Source: Nemertoderma westbladi
Taxonomy: Eukaryota > Xenacoelomorpha > Nemertodermatida > Nemertodermatidae
Direction of reading: 5' to 3'
NCBI GenBank assembly: GCA_032718475.1
Contig: JAUCBJ010006915.1
Coordinates: 112,088-176,087 of the forward strand
DNA length: 64,000 nucleotides
The notes under the pieces: model-generated
What the model was told of the DNA's origin: nothing
The model's database searches: none
The model's input: the letters and a program-made list of their open reading frames with translations, nothing else
Shown: piece by piece, positions 10,836-20,994 of the stretch
How positions within the stretch are numbered: position 1 is the first letter of the stretch
Layout of the letters: each line of letters opens with the position of its first letter
Translations under genes and position numbers: made by a program

Positions 10836-11813
10836 ATGGCTCGACGTCAATCTCTACGTCCAGTTGATATGTCGAAGTTATTTAACTGCGACTCCTGCGC
10901 GGCCTTATTTGTGGAGAAGAAAGCATTGGATGAACATCTACTTTCTTGTGGGACTGATCCATCTAGTAGCCCGTGCCCACACTGTAATAAGAAGGTTTCA
11001 AACTCGAACTGTTTGGCCTGCGACATATGCGGTTTATGGGTACATGGTAGCTGTCTGAAGTTATCTGCTTCCGAAATACAAGTGCTCGCAAAGTGCAAAA
11101 ACTGCAGAATAGTTTGCAATAAATGTGATTTGAAAGGACCCATTTCCGCCGGCTCGCCACGCAACTCCCTATCTGATGAGTCACTAACCCGACTGGAAGC
11201 ATCCATTACGTCTAACATAGCCGACCTCAGTTCCAAGATTAACGTACTGTGTGCGGACGCCGACGCTGATGGCTCTCGTGGAACTGACACTGGCTACACA
11301 TCCGACGTTTGGAGAAAGGTTACTTCGAAATCACGATCATCTGTAACGAAACCTCTCCTGACACTGGATGATGTCAGCAAGGAAGCTGCAGAGCAAAATA
11401 AAAGATCAGCCAACATTGTTATAAAGGGACTGGATCTGCCGGCCAGCTCGTCTGATGACGCTAGATCGGTCGAAGACTTTATGTCCAAGGAATTTAATGT
11501 AGATAATTCCGTGGACACGGTACTTTTCCGACGCGCAGGAAACGCGACGAACAGACAGCCTTCAATGATTATTGTTAAGTTAACCTCGGCTGAAAGAAAA
11601 TCCGCTATATTAAAGGCTAAAAACAAACTGCGGCATTCTGATTCACATTCAAATGTTTACGTATCACCTGATTTGACCCGACTTCAGTCTGAACAGGCAT
11701 TCCTTCGACGTAAATCAAATCGCGATTCGAACAATGTTGGGCGAAGTTCAGGAGGCGAAACATCAAACCCGATTGCCACCCCCACTGAAAGTTCGGACTC
11801 GGAAAACCACTAA
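10836..11813 (+). CDS. LINE ORF1 protein with zinc finger, PHD-like finger and RRM-like domain
   Basis: The 325-aa ORF1 product is expected to bind LINE RNA as a nucleic-acid chaperone. Residues about 17-37 form a CxxC...HxxxxC finger (NCDSCAALF...HLLSC). Residues about 47-97 form a PHD-type cysteine/histidine cluster (CPHC...CDICGLWVHGSC...CKNC...CNKC). Residues about 195-270 resemble the RRM-like core and C-terminal part of L1-type ORF1 proteins (ANIVIKGLD... VDTVLFRRAG... MIIVKL... ILKAKNKLR). PHD-bearing ORF1s are known from CR1/L2-group LINEs. It overlaps or nearly abuts ORF2, which is in another frame. The ATG at 10836 is the first in frame. Confidence 0.8.
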   Translation: MARRQSLRPVDMSKLFNCDSCAALFVEKKALDEHLLSCGTDPSSSPCPHCNKKVSNSNCLACDICGLWVHGSCLKLSASEIQVLAKCKNCRIVCNKCDLKGPISAGSPRNSLSDESLTRLEASITSNIADLSSKINVLCADADADGSRGTDTGYTSDVWRKVTSKSRSSVTKPLLTLDDVSKEAAEQNKRSANIVIKGLDLPASSSDDARSVEDFMSKEFNVDNSVDTVLFRRAGNATNRQPSMIIVKLTSAERKSAILKAKNKLRHSDSHSNVYVSPDLTRLQSEQAFLRRKSNRDSNNVGRSSGGETSNPIATPTESSDSENH

Positions 11814-11875
11814 AGGGAGAAAATTCCCGTAATTCAAACCCGCTTGTACAGTGTTGTACTTTTAATGCTCAGTCA

Positions 11876-14632
11876 TTGGGTAACAAACTATTGGATCTTG
11901 AACTGTTTTTATCCGATTCAAGATGTGACTTAATCGGTATTACCGAATCGTGGTTAACTGATGATATTACCGACGAGATGTTAAGTGGCGATGGGAAATT
12001 TAATGTGTATAGAAATGACCGTACTACTAGAGGTGGCGGTGTGGTCTTACTTGTTAAAAAAGAAATAATTGCTATAAAGGTTCCCCTAAATAACATGAAG
12101 TATGGTAGCGATATTGAAGTTGTTGCAGTAGATTTACTAAGTAACACTCCATCTCGTGTAATATGTGCATATAGATCGCCATCTTCTAGTATAGATACTG
12201 ATACCCGTTTTTGTAAATATTTATCAGATTTATGTGAGGTACAGTACCCAGTCGCACTCTGTGGTGATTTTAATCTCAGACTATTTGACTGGCAAACAAA
12301 TTCACACCCAGACAGTCCATTGTATAATCTATTTGCAAACTTTATCCTGGATAATGGTTTAACTCAATTACAGTACAACCCCACACGATTGAGTAGTGTT
12401 CTTGATTTGGTGTTTACGTCAGATGAGTTATTTATTTCTAATGTTCATGTTTCTGCTGGTTTAGGTACGAGTGATCACGATGGATCAGTATTTTTTAGCA
12501 TTTTCACCCCGCAACCGGAAACTTATGATGACCGCGATTTTTATTATGATTTTAAAAATGCAGATTATGTAAACTTTTCTAGATTTGTTGATAATAATAA
12601 TTGGGTATCCGAGTATGAATCATGTATATCTGTTAATGACTACTGGACAACATTTAGTAATATTTTAAAATCTGGTATAGAACGTTTTGTTCCTCGAATT
12701 TTACTGCGAAAGTCAAATAAGAGATCATATCCGGCTTACGTACGAACTCTTCAAAAAAGAAAAAAAATAGCGTGGCGGCGAAGACACACTGTAGATGGCC
12801 AGGCCGAATACAAAAGGTGTGCCAAAGCAGCTTCAAAGGCGGTTTACCGTGCCGCATGTATTCGTGAAAATAAGATACTAAGTTCTGGTAAGTCGGATGC
12901 AATTTTCTCTTACGTAAATTCAAAGCGTAACAATCGAGCTGGTATTTCCGCTTTTAAGTACAATGGTAGTATTATTGTTGACGATTGCGCGAGAGCTAAT
13001 ATACTTGCAAGTGTGTTTACAGAAAATTTCACCACTGATGATAATGTTTTGCCAAATTTTACCAATAAAGTATCTTCTAGTGTGCATATATCGAATATAG
13101 ACTTTTCACCTGTTAATGTTTTTTCAGTTCTTCGTAAATTAGAGCCTAAATTAAGCAGAACTCCTGATGGTTTACCATGTTACATATTTTCTAAACTGGC
13201 GCGTTGTCTGGCGGCTCCTTTATCTGTAATTTTTAAGGTATCATTTGAATCACACACTTTACCCGACATATGGCGTACAGCCGATATTATACCCTTATTT
13301 AAAAAGGGAGATCCAACTGATCCTTACAATTATCGTCCCATATCACTTACTTGTATTGGTTGTAAAATAATGGAATTATGTATAAAAACAGAATTGCTTG
13401 ATTATCTACTGACAAACCATATAATAACAAAGTCTCAACATGGTTTCATGAAGAGACGGTCTACATGTACACAACTTTTGGAATCTACAAACCATTGGTA
13501 CAAACAGCTTGATAATCGCAATTCCGTTGATATAATTTATGTAGATCTAGCTAAGGCCTTTGACTCTGTGGTACATAACAAGTTGGTGCATAAGTTGTCT
13601 TGCTATGGTATATCAGGTAATTTATTATTATGGATTAGGGCTTTTCTTTCCAATCGCACGCAACGCGTGGTTGTTGGAAATCAGCATTCGATAACTTGTG
13701 ACGTCATTTCCGGCACCCCCCAGGGTAGTGTATTGGGTCCCCTTCTCTTCCTGTTGTTTGTAAACGACCTGCCAGACATAATTAGTCCAGTTACCTGTCA
13801 GCTGTTTGCCGACGATTTGAAAATGTATGCGAAGAGTGATGATAGTCATCTTTTAATTTCAGCTATTCAGAGGTTGGAATTGTGGACCAAAAACTGGCAG
13901 CTTAAAATAGCAGTTGATAAATGTAGAGTTATCCATGTGGGTGCAAAGAAAGTGAATGGTGCAGTCGATTTTTATTTGAATGACATTTTAATTAATTCTG
14001 ATTGTAAGTTCAAAGACCTAGGTGTCCTTATTGCTGATAATTTAAAGTTTGAACTACATTGTAAGGAGAAGGTTTCTAAGGCTCTCAAAATCGTTAATTT
14101 AATATTTCGTTGTTTTTATACAGATAATATGAGTGCATTGTTGAAAGCGTATACAAGTTATGTCAGACCTATACTTGAATATTGCACCCCTATTTGGTCA
14201 CCGTTTCAATTGGGTAGTATAGATCTAGTTGAACGCGTGCAGCGTTATTTTACACGCAGGTTATACGCCCGTTGTGGCCTGAGTCGTAATAATTATATTA
14301 AACGTTTAGAGTTTTTAAATTTGCAGCCTCTGGAGGTCCGTAGAATTATATTTGATTTAAAAATGACTTACAATATTATTAATAACGGTGTTGATTTAGA
14401 TTTTAATTCATTTTTTACTGCATCGTGTCATTCTACGCGTAGCAATGGTTATAAATTATTTATAAATCGTTATAGACTCCAGATTACTAAGTACAGTTTT
14501 GCAAACCGAGTAGTGCCAATTTGGAATAGTTTGCCGCCAGACGTTGTAAACGCGCACAGTTTAAATATTTTTTCAAGAAAATTGCGTAACGTAGAACTAA
14601 TGCAACACTGTCTTTTTGACAGACATTTGTAA
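11876..14632 (+). CDS. LINE ORF2: AP endonuclease and reverse transcriptase
   Basis: Encodes the retrotransposition enzyme. The frame is open upstream of the TTG codon at 11876 to at least about 11819. The upstream codons give FNAQSLGNK, the usual start of the endonuclease domain, so the true protein begins upstream. Counting from 11876, endonuclease residues include E24 (ITESW), GDFN 130-133 and SDH 199-201. Reverse-transcriptase motifs are NYRPISL 485-491, DLAKAFDSV 557-565, GTPQGSVLGPLLF 613-625 and the catalytic FADD 644-647. A long C-terminal region follows (PILEYCTPIW near 765). All key residues are intact, so the element could be active. Clade assignment (CR1/L2/jockey-like) rests on motifs only. 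Confidence 0.9.
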   Translation: MGNKLLDLELFLSDSRCDLIGITESWLTDDITDEMLSGDGKFNVYRNDRTTRGGGVVLLVKKEIIAIKVPLNNMKYGSDIEVVAVDLLSNTPSRVICAYRSPSSSIDTDTRFCKYLSDLCEVQYPVALCGDFNLRLFDWQTNSHPDSPLYNLFANFILDNGLTQLQYNPTRLSSVLDLVFTSDELFISNVHVSAGLGTSDHDGSVFFSIFTPQPETYDDRDFYYDFKNADYVNFSRFVDNNNWVSEYESCISVNDYWTTFSNILKSGIERFVPRILLRKSNKRSYPAYVRTLQKRKKIAWRRRHTVDGQAEYKRCAKAASKAVYRAACIRENKILSSGKSDAIFSYVNSKRNNRAGISAFKYNGSIIVDDCARANILASVFTENFTTDDNVLPNFTNKVSSSVHISNIDFSPVNVFSVLRKLEPKLSRTPDGLPCYIFSKLARCLAAPLSVIFKVSFESHTLPDIWRTADIIPLFKKGDPTDPYNYRPISLTCIGCKIMELCIKTELLDYLLTNHIITKSQHGFMKRRSTCTQLLESTNHWYKQLDNRNSVDIIYVDLAKAFDSVVHNKLVHKLSCYGISGNLLLWIRAFLSNRTQRVVVGNQHSITCDVISGTPQGSVLGPLLFLLFVNDLPDIISPVTCQLFADDLKMYAKSDDSHLLISAIQRLELWTKNWQLKIAVDKCRVIHVGAKKVNGAVDFYLNDILINSDCKFKDLGVLIADNLKFELHCKEKVSKALKIVNLIFRCFYTDNMSALLKAYTSYVRPILEYCTPIWSPFQLGSIDLVERVQRYFTRRLYARCGLSRNNYIKRLEFLNLQPLEVRRIIFDLKMTYNIINNGVDLDFNSFFTASCHSTRSNGYKLFINRYRLQITKYSFANRVVPIWNSLPPDVVNAHSLNIFSRKLRNVELMQHCLFDRHL

Positions 14633-15446
14633 ATATTTTTATTTTGTATATACTACTCTCATGTGCATTTTTTTAAATTCTCATATATTTGTGCCCATTT
14701 TTTAAAATCTGCTTATCACACACTGTTGTTCATGGTTACATATTTGTTATTTTATGCTACTATGTACGCTTATTTGTTGTAATTACATAACGTTTTTATC
14801 AGTTTATTGCATCATAAATTACAATAATTTTAAATTACTTACTGTAGGGTAATGACAATACTAATACAGATAAGACTGTAAGAAATACTGAAATAATAAG
14901 CCTCCTACTTGCTACTTGGCTGCTTGGTGTGCTGCTTTAGGCCAGTACAGCAGTAGGCAGGCAGGTACGTGGTAGGAGATTTCACACAGTATTTCTGCTG
15001 TGAGCGCCAATCTCGCGCAGAATTTCTGCTGCGCGCGCCAATCTCGCGCAGTTTTTCTGCTGCGCACGCGGATTTTGCACTGTTTTCGACTGCGCAGGCG
15101 CACATTTTTTTCTGCGCCGCGTCGCGTTCGGCGCACAAAAAAATCACTTAGCATACGGGGTTTACACCCCAAAATTAATTAGTACAACGATGGACAGATT
15201 GATTAGTCTTACTGTCTTCTGGTCTTAGCTCAATCAGTAAATGTAATACTTGGAATATTTAGCAAAGTTTGCTCCGGGCTTCTGCAGTATCAATTGCAGA
15301 AGCCGAACCGAACCGAAATTGCCAAACTTCGGCCCGAACCGAACCGAAGCTTCTGTTGAGCCCTAATCCTGATATTTGAATTGAACCATCTTTTTCTTTA
15401 CATTCTGACATTAGCCTGATATTGCACTAGGGTGCTCGTGGTAGGG

Positions 15447-15463
15447 CCAGGTTGGAATTTATG
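15447..15463 (+). repeat. Solo end of the CCAGGTTGGAATT hAT-like family
   Basis: CCAGGTTGGAATTTATG matches the TIR of the 3695-4285 element with one change. The sequence continues across the 15475-17290 insertion into GTGTGGCGCGGATTAAGG (about 17310). No matching right end was found, so it is a truncated copy. Confidence 0.5.
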
Positions 15464-15474
15464 TAGAGGTTGCT

Positions 15475-17290
15475 CAGGGATGGTTAAAACCTAATTTAAA
15501 AAAAAACAAAATTAGGTTTTTTCTTTAATTGAATAAAACCTTATAAAACCTAATAAAACCTAATAAAACCTAAAAAAACCTAATAAAACCTAAATTTTCA
15601 TACAAAAATTAAGAAATTTTTCGAGAACCAATGACTTAATTGCTGTTTTGAAGGTTGTAACTAGGGCTCGATCGGAGTTGGGATTTGGCCGGAGCCGGAG
15701 CAGGAGCCGGAGTTGGACAATTTTGCCGGAGCCGGAGCAGGAGCCGGAGTTTTTCAAAAATTTTAAAAATTTAATTATTTATTTAAAAAAAATAAAGTAT
15801 GGTTATCGTTCGCCAATCGCTCATAATCAATGATACTGTAGGTCTAATTAATTTCATAATTTATAGATTTACGAATTTTCAATTTAAAATTTAAGTAATT
15901 AATTTATCATGGACAGACGGCCTGACGCTGACGGCGACGGCCTGATGCTGACGGCGACGGCCTGACGCTGACGGCTAAAAATTACCTACAGTACCTACCT
16001 CGCTAACTGTCTAACTGTCTGACTGTGGTAGAGGTGTGTACTGTAGGTAGCCTACCGTACGTGTACCAGTACTGCAGTACGTGTACCAGTACTGCAGTAC
16101 AGTACATGCAGTATGCTGGCATGACAGCAGTAAACTGGTAAATGGCTGAATGGCTGCAGTGGTACAGTCTGACAGTGTTACAATCATAGCATTTACAATT
16201 TTTTAAAGTAGGGCCTATCTGTAATAGTCTGCTAGTCAGCCAGCTGGCCAGTACCAGTACTGCAGTACAGTCAGTCAGTCATTGACTTTAAGTGAATACT
16301 GCAGTATTATCAGATTATACTTGATATTGAAGCTGTACTACAGTACTTATAGTGTTAAATAATTGTTCAGATTAGAATATGCACGAAATATAATACTTTA
16401 TTAAAAAATTAACTCCGGCAATATTTTTACCGGAGCCGGAGCAGGAGCCGGAGGTGCCAAAATGGCCGGAGCCGGAGCCGGAGGCCGGAGCTCCGATCGA
16501 GCCCTAGTTGTAACACCCAGTAAATCGACCATTGCGGTTTCATTGCGCCTATTCTCAAGTCTGTGAAGCAATTGCAAGTATGACTTATTAACTTATAATA
16601 ATCTCACCAAACTATGGCAAAACTATCATACACGTACCTGCGTACAGTACTGCGTACTGCAGTTAGCCCCAAGACGTTACAGAAGGGTGTTTTTATTCTT
16701 TTTATGGGTGTAACTCGAAAAATCAACCCTCATCACCGATGGAATAAAAACTTTCACCGCCGGGCAGCCGGGATTACATTTTTTAAAAACATTTTAAGTG
16801 ATTACATTTGCAAATTAGCTGAAATACTACAGGAATTTATTAGACTGTTAGATGTATTAAATTACCGCTACTGCGCTATAGGCCTATGTCATAATTATTA
16901 TACAATGGAATACCAGTAATGGATTCCAATTCCATATTTATCAGTATTTCCAAACCAACTCCAAAAGTTGAATTTTAAAGAAAAGTTGAATTTTAAACCC
17001 TTCTCCAAAAGTTGAATTTTAAAAAATTTCAACTCAGTTGTAAATAGAACTCCCCGACTGGATATTCTGCTAATGTCTAATCGAACCGTCTTTGAAGGTC
17101 TAGCACTCTAGCACACAACGAAATGTGAGGTTTTTCCCCCATACCCAATAATTAGGCCAACGGATTGCACTGCGGTGGCAGACTGGAATAAAACCCAATA
17201 AAACCTAATAAAACCTAATAATTTTTACACTAGGTTTTTTATTAAAACCGAATAATAAAACCTAATATTAAAACCTAATTGCCATCCCTG
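15475..17290. mobile_element. hAT-like element (1.8 kb), CAGGGATGG TIR, 8-bp TSD
   Basis: CAGGGATGG at 15475 and inverted CCATCCCTG ending 17290 are flanked by the TSD AGGTTGCT (15467-15474; 17291-17298). Inside both ends are TAAAACC tandem repeats (15530-15595; 17190-17280). It hosts the 15662-16506 MITE. No transposase ORF. Confidence 0.85.
15662..16506. mobile_element. hAT-like MITE with CCGGAG arrays, copy 1 (845 bp)
   Basis: The TIR TAGGGCTCGATCGGAG is inverted at the right end. The TSD GTTGTAAC is at 15654-15661 and 16507-16514. Subterminal (GCCGGA)n arrays lie on both sides, and the centre is AT-rich with TACTGCAGTAC words. About 80-90% similar by eye to copy 2 at 17882-18682. No ORF. 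Confidence 0.92.
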
Positions 17291-17759
17291 AGGTTGCTCA
17301 ACATGTGTGGCGCGGATTAAGGATTCGGGCGCGTAGTGACCAGGTGACAGGGGCGTGTGGCGCGCATTGAGGATCCTGGCAGCCTGGCGGTCCTGGCGCG
17401 AATATGGATGTAGGGTTAGGGTAGGATGTAGCGTAGCGGTGCACAGGCAACACATCCCACTATACAGCTAAACAGTCGGGCACTTTGTCAATATTGACAT
17501 GTTGTCAATATTGACATGTTCCATGTCAAAATTGACATGATGTCAATATTGACATGTTTTGATAATACATTTTTTAAATATTGTGACTTGAAAAGTAAAA
17601 AATGTTTTTTTGTAAAGAGAATATCTATTTTAATTAAAATAATGTTAAATCCAACCAATGCATGTTGTTGTTTGTAATAATTTTAATGATATGTTGTATT
17701 GCATGTCAATATTGACATGAACGCTGGATTATTATGTTCATTTCACCCCCACCAAACAG

Positions 17760-19690
17760 CCAAATATATTTAGAGGCCTTCGCGCAGCATCACAAATACT
17801 GAAACGAGCTGTCAAAACGCTTTAGTTAGAGGCATTCTTGCTGCATTATAAATACTGAAAAGAGCTTTTGAAACTATTTAATAGGGCTCGATCGGAGTTG
17901 GGATTTGGCCGGAGCCGGAGCCGGAGTTGGACAATTTGGCCGGAGCCGGAGTTTTTCAAAAATTTTAAAAATTTAATTATTTATTTAAAAAAAATAAAGT
18001 ATGGTTATCGTTCGCCAATCGCTCATAACAGCATAATCAATCATACTGTATGCTGTAGGTCTAATTAATTTCATAATTTATAGATTTACGAATTTTCAAT
18101 TTAAAATTTAAGTAATTAATTTATCACGGACAGACGGCCTGACGCTGATGGCTAAAAATTACCTACAGTTACAGTACCTAACTCACTAACTGTGGTAGAG
18201 GTGTGTACTGTAGGTAGCCTACCGTACGTGTACCAGTACTGCAGTACAGTATGCTGGCATGGCATCGGCATGACAGCAGTAAATGGCTGCAGTGGTACAG
18301 CTACAGTGTACATTCATAGCATTTACAATTTTTTACAGTAGGGCCTATCTGTAATACATAATAGTCTGCTAGTCAGCCAGCTGGCCAGTACCAGTCAGCC
18401 AGTACTGCAGTACAGTCTGACAGTCAGTCAGTCATTGACTTTAAGTAAATACTGCAGTACTGCAGTACCGGTATTATTCTTGATATTGAAGCTGTACTAC
18501 AGTACTTACTTCAGTACTTATAGTGTAAATGATTGTTCAGATTAGAATATGCACGAAATATAATACTTTATTAAAAAATTAACTCCGGCAATATTTTTAC
18601 CGGAGCCGGAGCAGGAGCCGGAGGTGCCAAAATGGCCGGAGCCGGAGCCGGAGCCGGAGGCCAGAGCTCCGATCGAGCCCTACTATTTAAGCCTTCGTGC
18701 AGCATGTTAAATATTGAAAAAGGGCTGCTAAAACTGTTCAGAGTCCTTTGTCAGTTTGTGCAGCATGATAAATGCCGAAAAGTGCAGTTGAAATTGTTCA
18801 GAGGGTTTCATGCATCATGAGAAAAACTGATAAAACTGCCCAGAGGCCTTCGCACAGTTTGAAAAATACATAAAAGATCTCTCAAAGCTGCTCAGAGACC
18901 TTTGTGCAGCATGATAAACACTGAAAATAGATGTTGAAACTATTCAGAGTCCTTCATGCAGCATGATAAATGTTGAAAATAACATTTGAAGTTGTTAATA
19001 GGGCTTCGTGCAATATTAGAATGTCGAAAATAGCTGTTGAAACCAGTTCAGAGGCCTTCCTGCTGCATGATAAATGCTGAAAAGGGCTGTTGAAACTGCT
19101 AAAAGGCCTTCATGCAGCATGATAAATACCGAAAAGAGCTGATAAAACTGTTCAGAGTCCTTCATGCTGCATGATAAATGCTGAAAATAACATTTGAAGT
19201 TGTTAATAGGGCTTCGTGCAATATTAGAATGTCGAAAATAGCTGTTGAAACCAGTTCAGAGGCCTTCCTGCTGCATGATAAATGCTGAAAAGGGCTGTTG
19301 AAACTGCTAAAAGGCCTTCATGCAGCATGATAAATACTGAAAAGAGCTAATAAAACTGTTCAGAGTCCTCAAGGCAGCATGACAAATGCTGAGAATAACA
19401 TTTGAAGTTGTTAATAGGGCTTCGTGCAATATGAGAATGTCGAAAATAGCTGTCGAATCTGTTCAGAGGCCTTCGTGCAGCATGACAAATGCTGAAAAGA
19501 GCTGTTGAAACTGTTAAAAGGCCTTCATGCAGCATGAGAAATACTGAAAAGAGCTAAAATAACTGTTCAGAGTCCTCAAGGCAGCATGATAAATGCTGAA
19601 AATTGAAGTTGTTCAGAGGACTTCGTGCAATATGAGAATGCCGAAAATAGCTGTCGAATCTGTTCAGAGGCCTTCGTGCGAGGTAGAATT
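17760..19690. repeat. About 60-bp minisatellite (GAGGCCTTCGTGCAGCATGA...)
   Basis: About 18-20 diverged units of the type GAGGCCTTCRTGCAGCATGA TAAATACTGAAAAGAGCTGT TGAAACTGTTCA. The array is interrupted by the 17882-18682 MITE. It shows higher-order repetition (19000-19180 resembles 19183-19370). Non-coding. Confidence 0.85.
17882..18682. mobile_element. hAT-like MITE with CCGGAG arrays, copy 2 (801 bp)
   Basis: Same TIR (TAGGGCTCGATCGGAG) and layout as copy 1. TSD CTATTTAA at 17874-17881 and 18683-18690. Inserted within the 60-bp minisatellite. The two copies differ by small indels in the CCGGAG and TACTGCAG tracts. Confidence 0.92.
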
Positions 19691-19702
19691 ATATGTCAGA
19701 TG

Positions 19703-19762
19703 CCGTCCGATCCGATCCGATCCGATCCGATCCGATCCGATCCGATCCGATCCGATCCGATG
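19703..19762. repeat. (GATCC)n microsatellite
   Basis: About ten uninterrupted GATCC pentamers, at the end of the 60-bp minisatellite. Confidence 0.9.
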
Positions 19763-20026
19763 CAATTCAGCAATTATTCTAGCTACAACTGTCAGACTGC
19801 AGACTGTACAAGCCTAGCTGCTTAGGTCTACTTCTGTTTTGCCTATCACAGTTTCTCTAACTCAATATCCCTTTAATTGAATATCAGAATATCTATCTTT
19901 GCCGTGTTTTATTTAATTAATATAGGGCATAATAAATTAGTAGAGGAGCTAGATCTGAAAACTGATTATACCGCGGTTATACGGCGCCTACACTTTTCTT
20001 TACTGCAATGAAAGCCGGTGTATAGC

Positions 20027-20158
20027 TGTATAGTACCCGGCTGCGTGGGATTCCAGGACGAAGGTCAGAAAAAAAGCACTACTGTATGGCCACTTTTCGA
20101 CCGTCGACACAAAGCCGCTGCGAAGTTATTATGGGACAGGATGGTGATGCTCGGTAGA
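20027..20158 (+). pseudogene. Short THAP-like coding remnant split by a hAT-like insertion
   Basis: From 20027 an open frame reads CIVPGC followed by an aromatic/basic stretch (WPLFDRRHKAAAKLLW), reminiscent of the start of a THAP zinc finger (C-x2-4-C, then FP..., then W). The frame reaches the end of the TSD at 20158 (44 codons) and resumes in phase after the 9.4-kb insertion at 29575-29592, ending in TGA. An in-frame stop lies just upstream, so only a fragment is visible. The distal Cys/His pair of a THAP finger is not seen. Identification is tentative. Confidence 0.3.
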
Positions 20159-20994
20159 CAGTGGCGGTTCTAGGGGGGGGGGGCAGGGGGGCATCTGCCC
20201 CTCCCCAGGTATCTTGGGGGGGGGGGCTTGCCCCCTCCCTAGCGAAAGGTAATGTGGTAAATCCGAACCAGTGGGTACCGACTTGCTCGAAAACAGACCT
20301 CTCTGGGAAAAGACTTCTATTTTTTTTTCAAAATTTAGTTACTACCCGGAGATATCCATTATAAAACACTCTGATATTTTTGTAAAATTCTGGAACTTTG
20401 GGAATTCGGGAAAAAATCGGGAAATTTTTTTCAAAGTATAATAATTTCTTTTAATGTTTCCTTTTGTTTATTTTTTTTTTATTGGGGGCTGCGACGAACT
20501 GTAGCTTGATTCCGAAACGTGCAGTGGCGTGCAGAAGGGCGGGGGGGGGGGGACGGCCCCGGGCGCCACCTTCCAAGGGGCGCCAAAATTTGAGCAGTAG
20601 TGGCATCATAGCCAGCTGATAGTATAATGGTGGTTCCAAGTTTAGCTTATTGATGCTAGACATTTAGCCCATCCAACATACAAACATAGTAGTTTGGTTC
20701 TGTATTGGTTGCATAGCCTTTCAGCACTGCCCACATTGCACATGTGAAGGTGTCACAGGTGAGAAGGTAGATGTCTCCTGCGATTGGTCCATGGTATGGT
20801 CACTGGAAATATCTCCATTGGTAAGTTCAGTGGCTTGGTTTTTTAAGGCATGTGCAAGTAAATTTAAGCAGTAAATTTCTTAATATAATATAATTTTGCA
20901 ATTAAAAAGGGGTCCTACTAATTACCCCAACCTACCACAAACTACCACAATCTACCCCAATAATTCGATACAGGCATCTAATTACCACAATATT

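Larger units (their letters stand above)
10800..14890 (+). mobile_element. Full-length non-LTR retrotransposon (CR1/L2-like, two ORFs)
   Basis: Contains intact ORF1 (10836-11813) and ORF2 (about 11822-14632), with a short AT-rich 3' region to about 14890. Both ORFs are open and carry complete domains, which suggests recent insertion. No poly-A or obvious 3' microsatellite marks the end, and no TSD was identified, so the outer limits are estimates. It lies between the GC-rich inverted arms inside the 4985-15365 element. Confidence 0.8.
10441..15140. repeat. GC-rich inverted arms flanking the LINE
   Basis: GCCGAACGCGTTCGGCGCAC (10447-10466) and GCGCAGCGCC/GGCGCAGAAAAT repeats to 10590 face inverted GCGC-rich sequence at 15000-15140, ending GCGTTCGGCGCACAAAAAAA. 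This looks like a hAT-type or other non-autonomous element split by the LINE. I could not fix a TSD, so the limits are approximate. Confidence 0.45.
4985..15365. mobile_element. 10.4-kb composite hAT-like element, 8-bp TSD
   Basis: The termini are TAGGGTTCAACAGAAG on the left and the inverted TAGGGCTCAACAGAAG on the right, flanked by the 8-bp TSD ATCCTGAT at 4977-4984 and 15366-15373. Just inside both ends are (CCGAA)n runs (5013-5080; 15301-15348). TAGGG/CAGGG termini with 8-bp TSDs are typical of hAT. No hAT transposase ORF was found inside. The length comes from later insertions: the 5420-9518 element, the 9663-10422 fold-back and the GC-rich arms with a complete LINE. The original element was probably only a few hundred bases to about 1 kb. 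Confidence 0.82.

Noticed and set aside
20522-20560. Second hAT start CAGTGGCGTGCAGAAGG
   Set aside because: Looks like a hAT terminus, but no inverted partner or TSD could be located, so it is not listed as a separate element.
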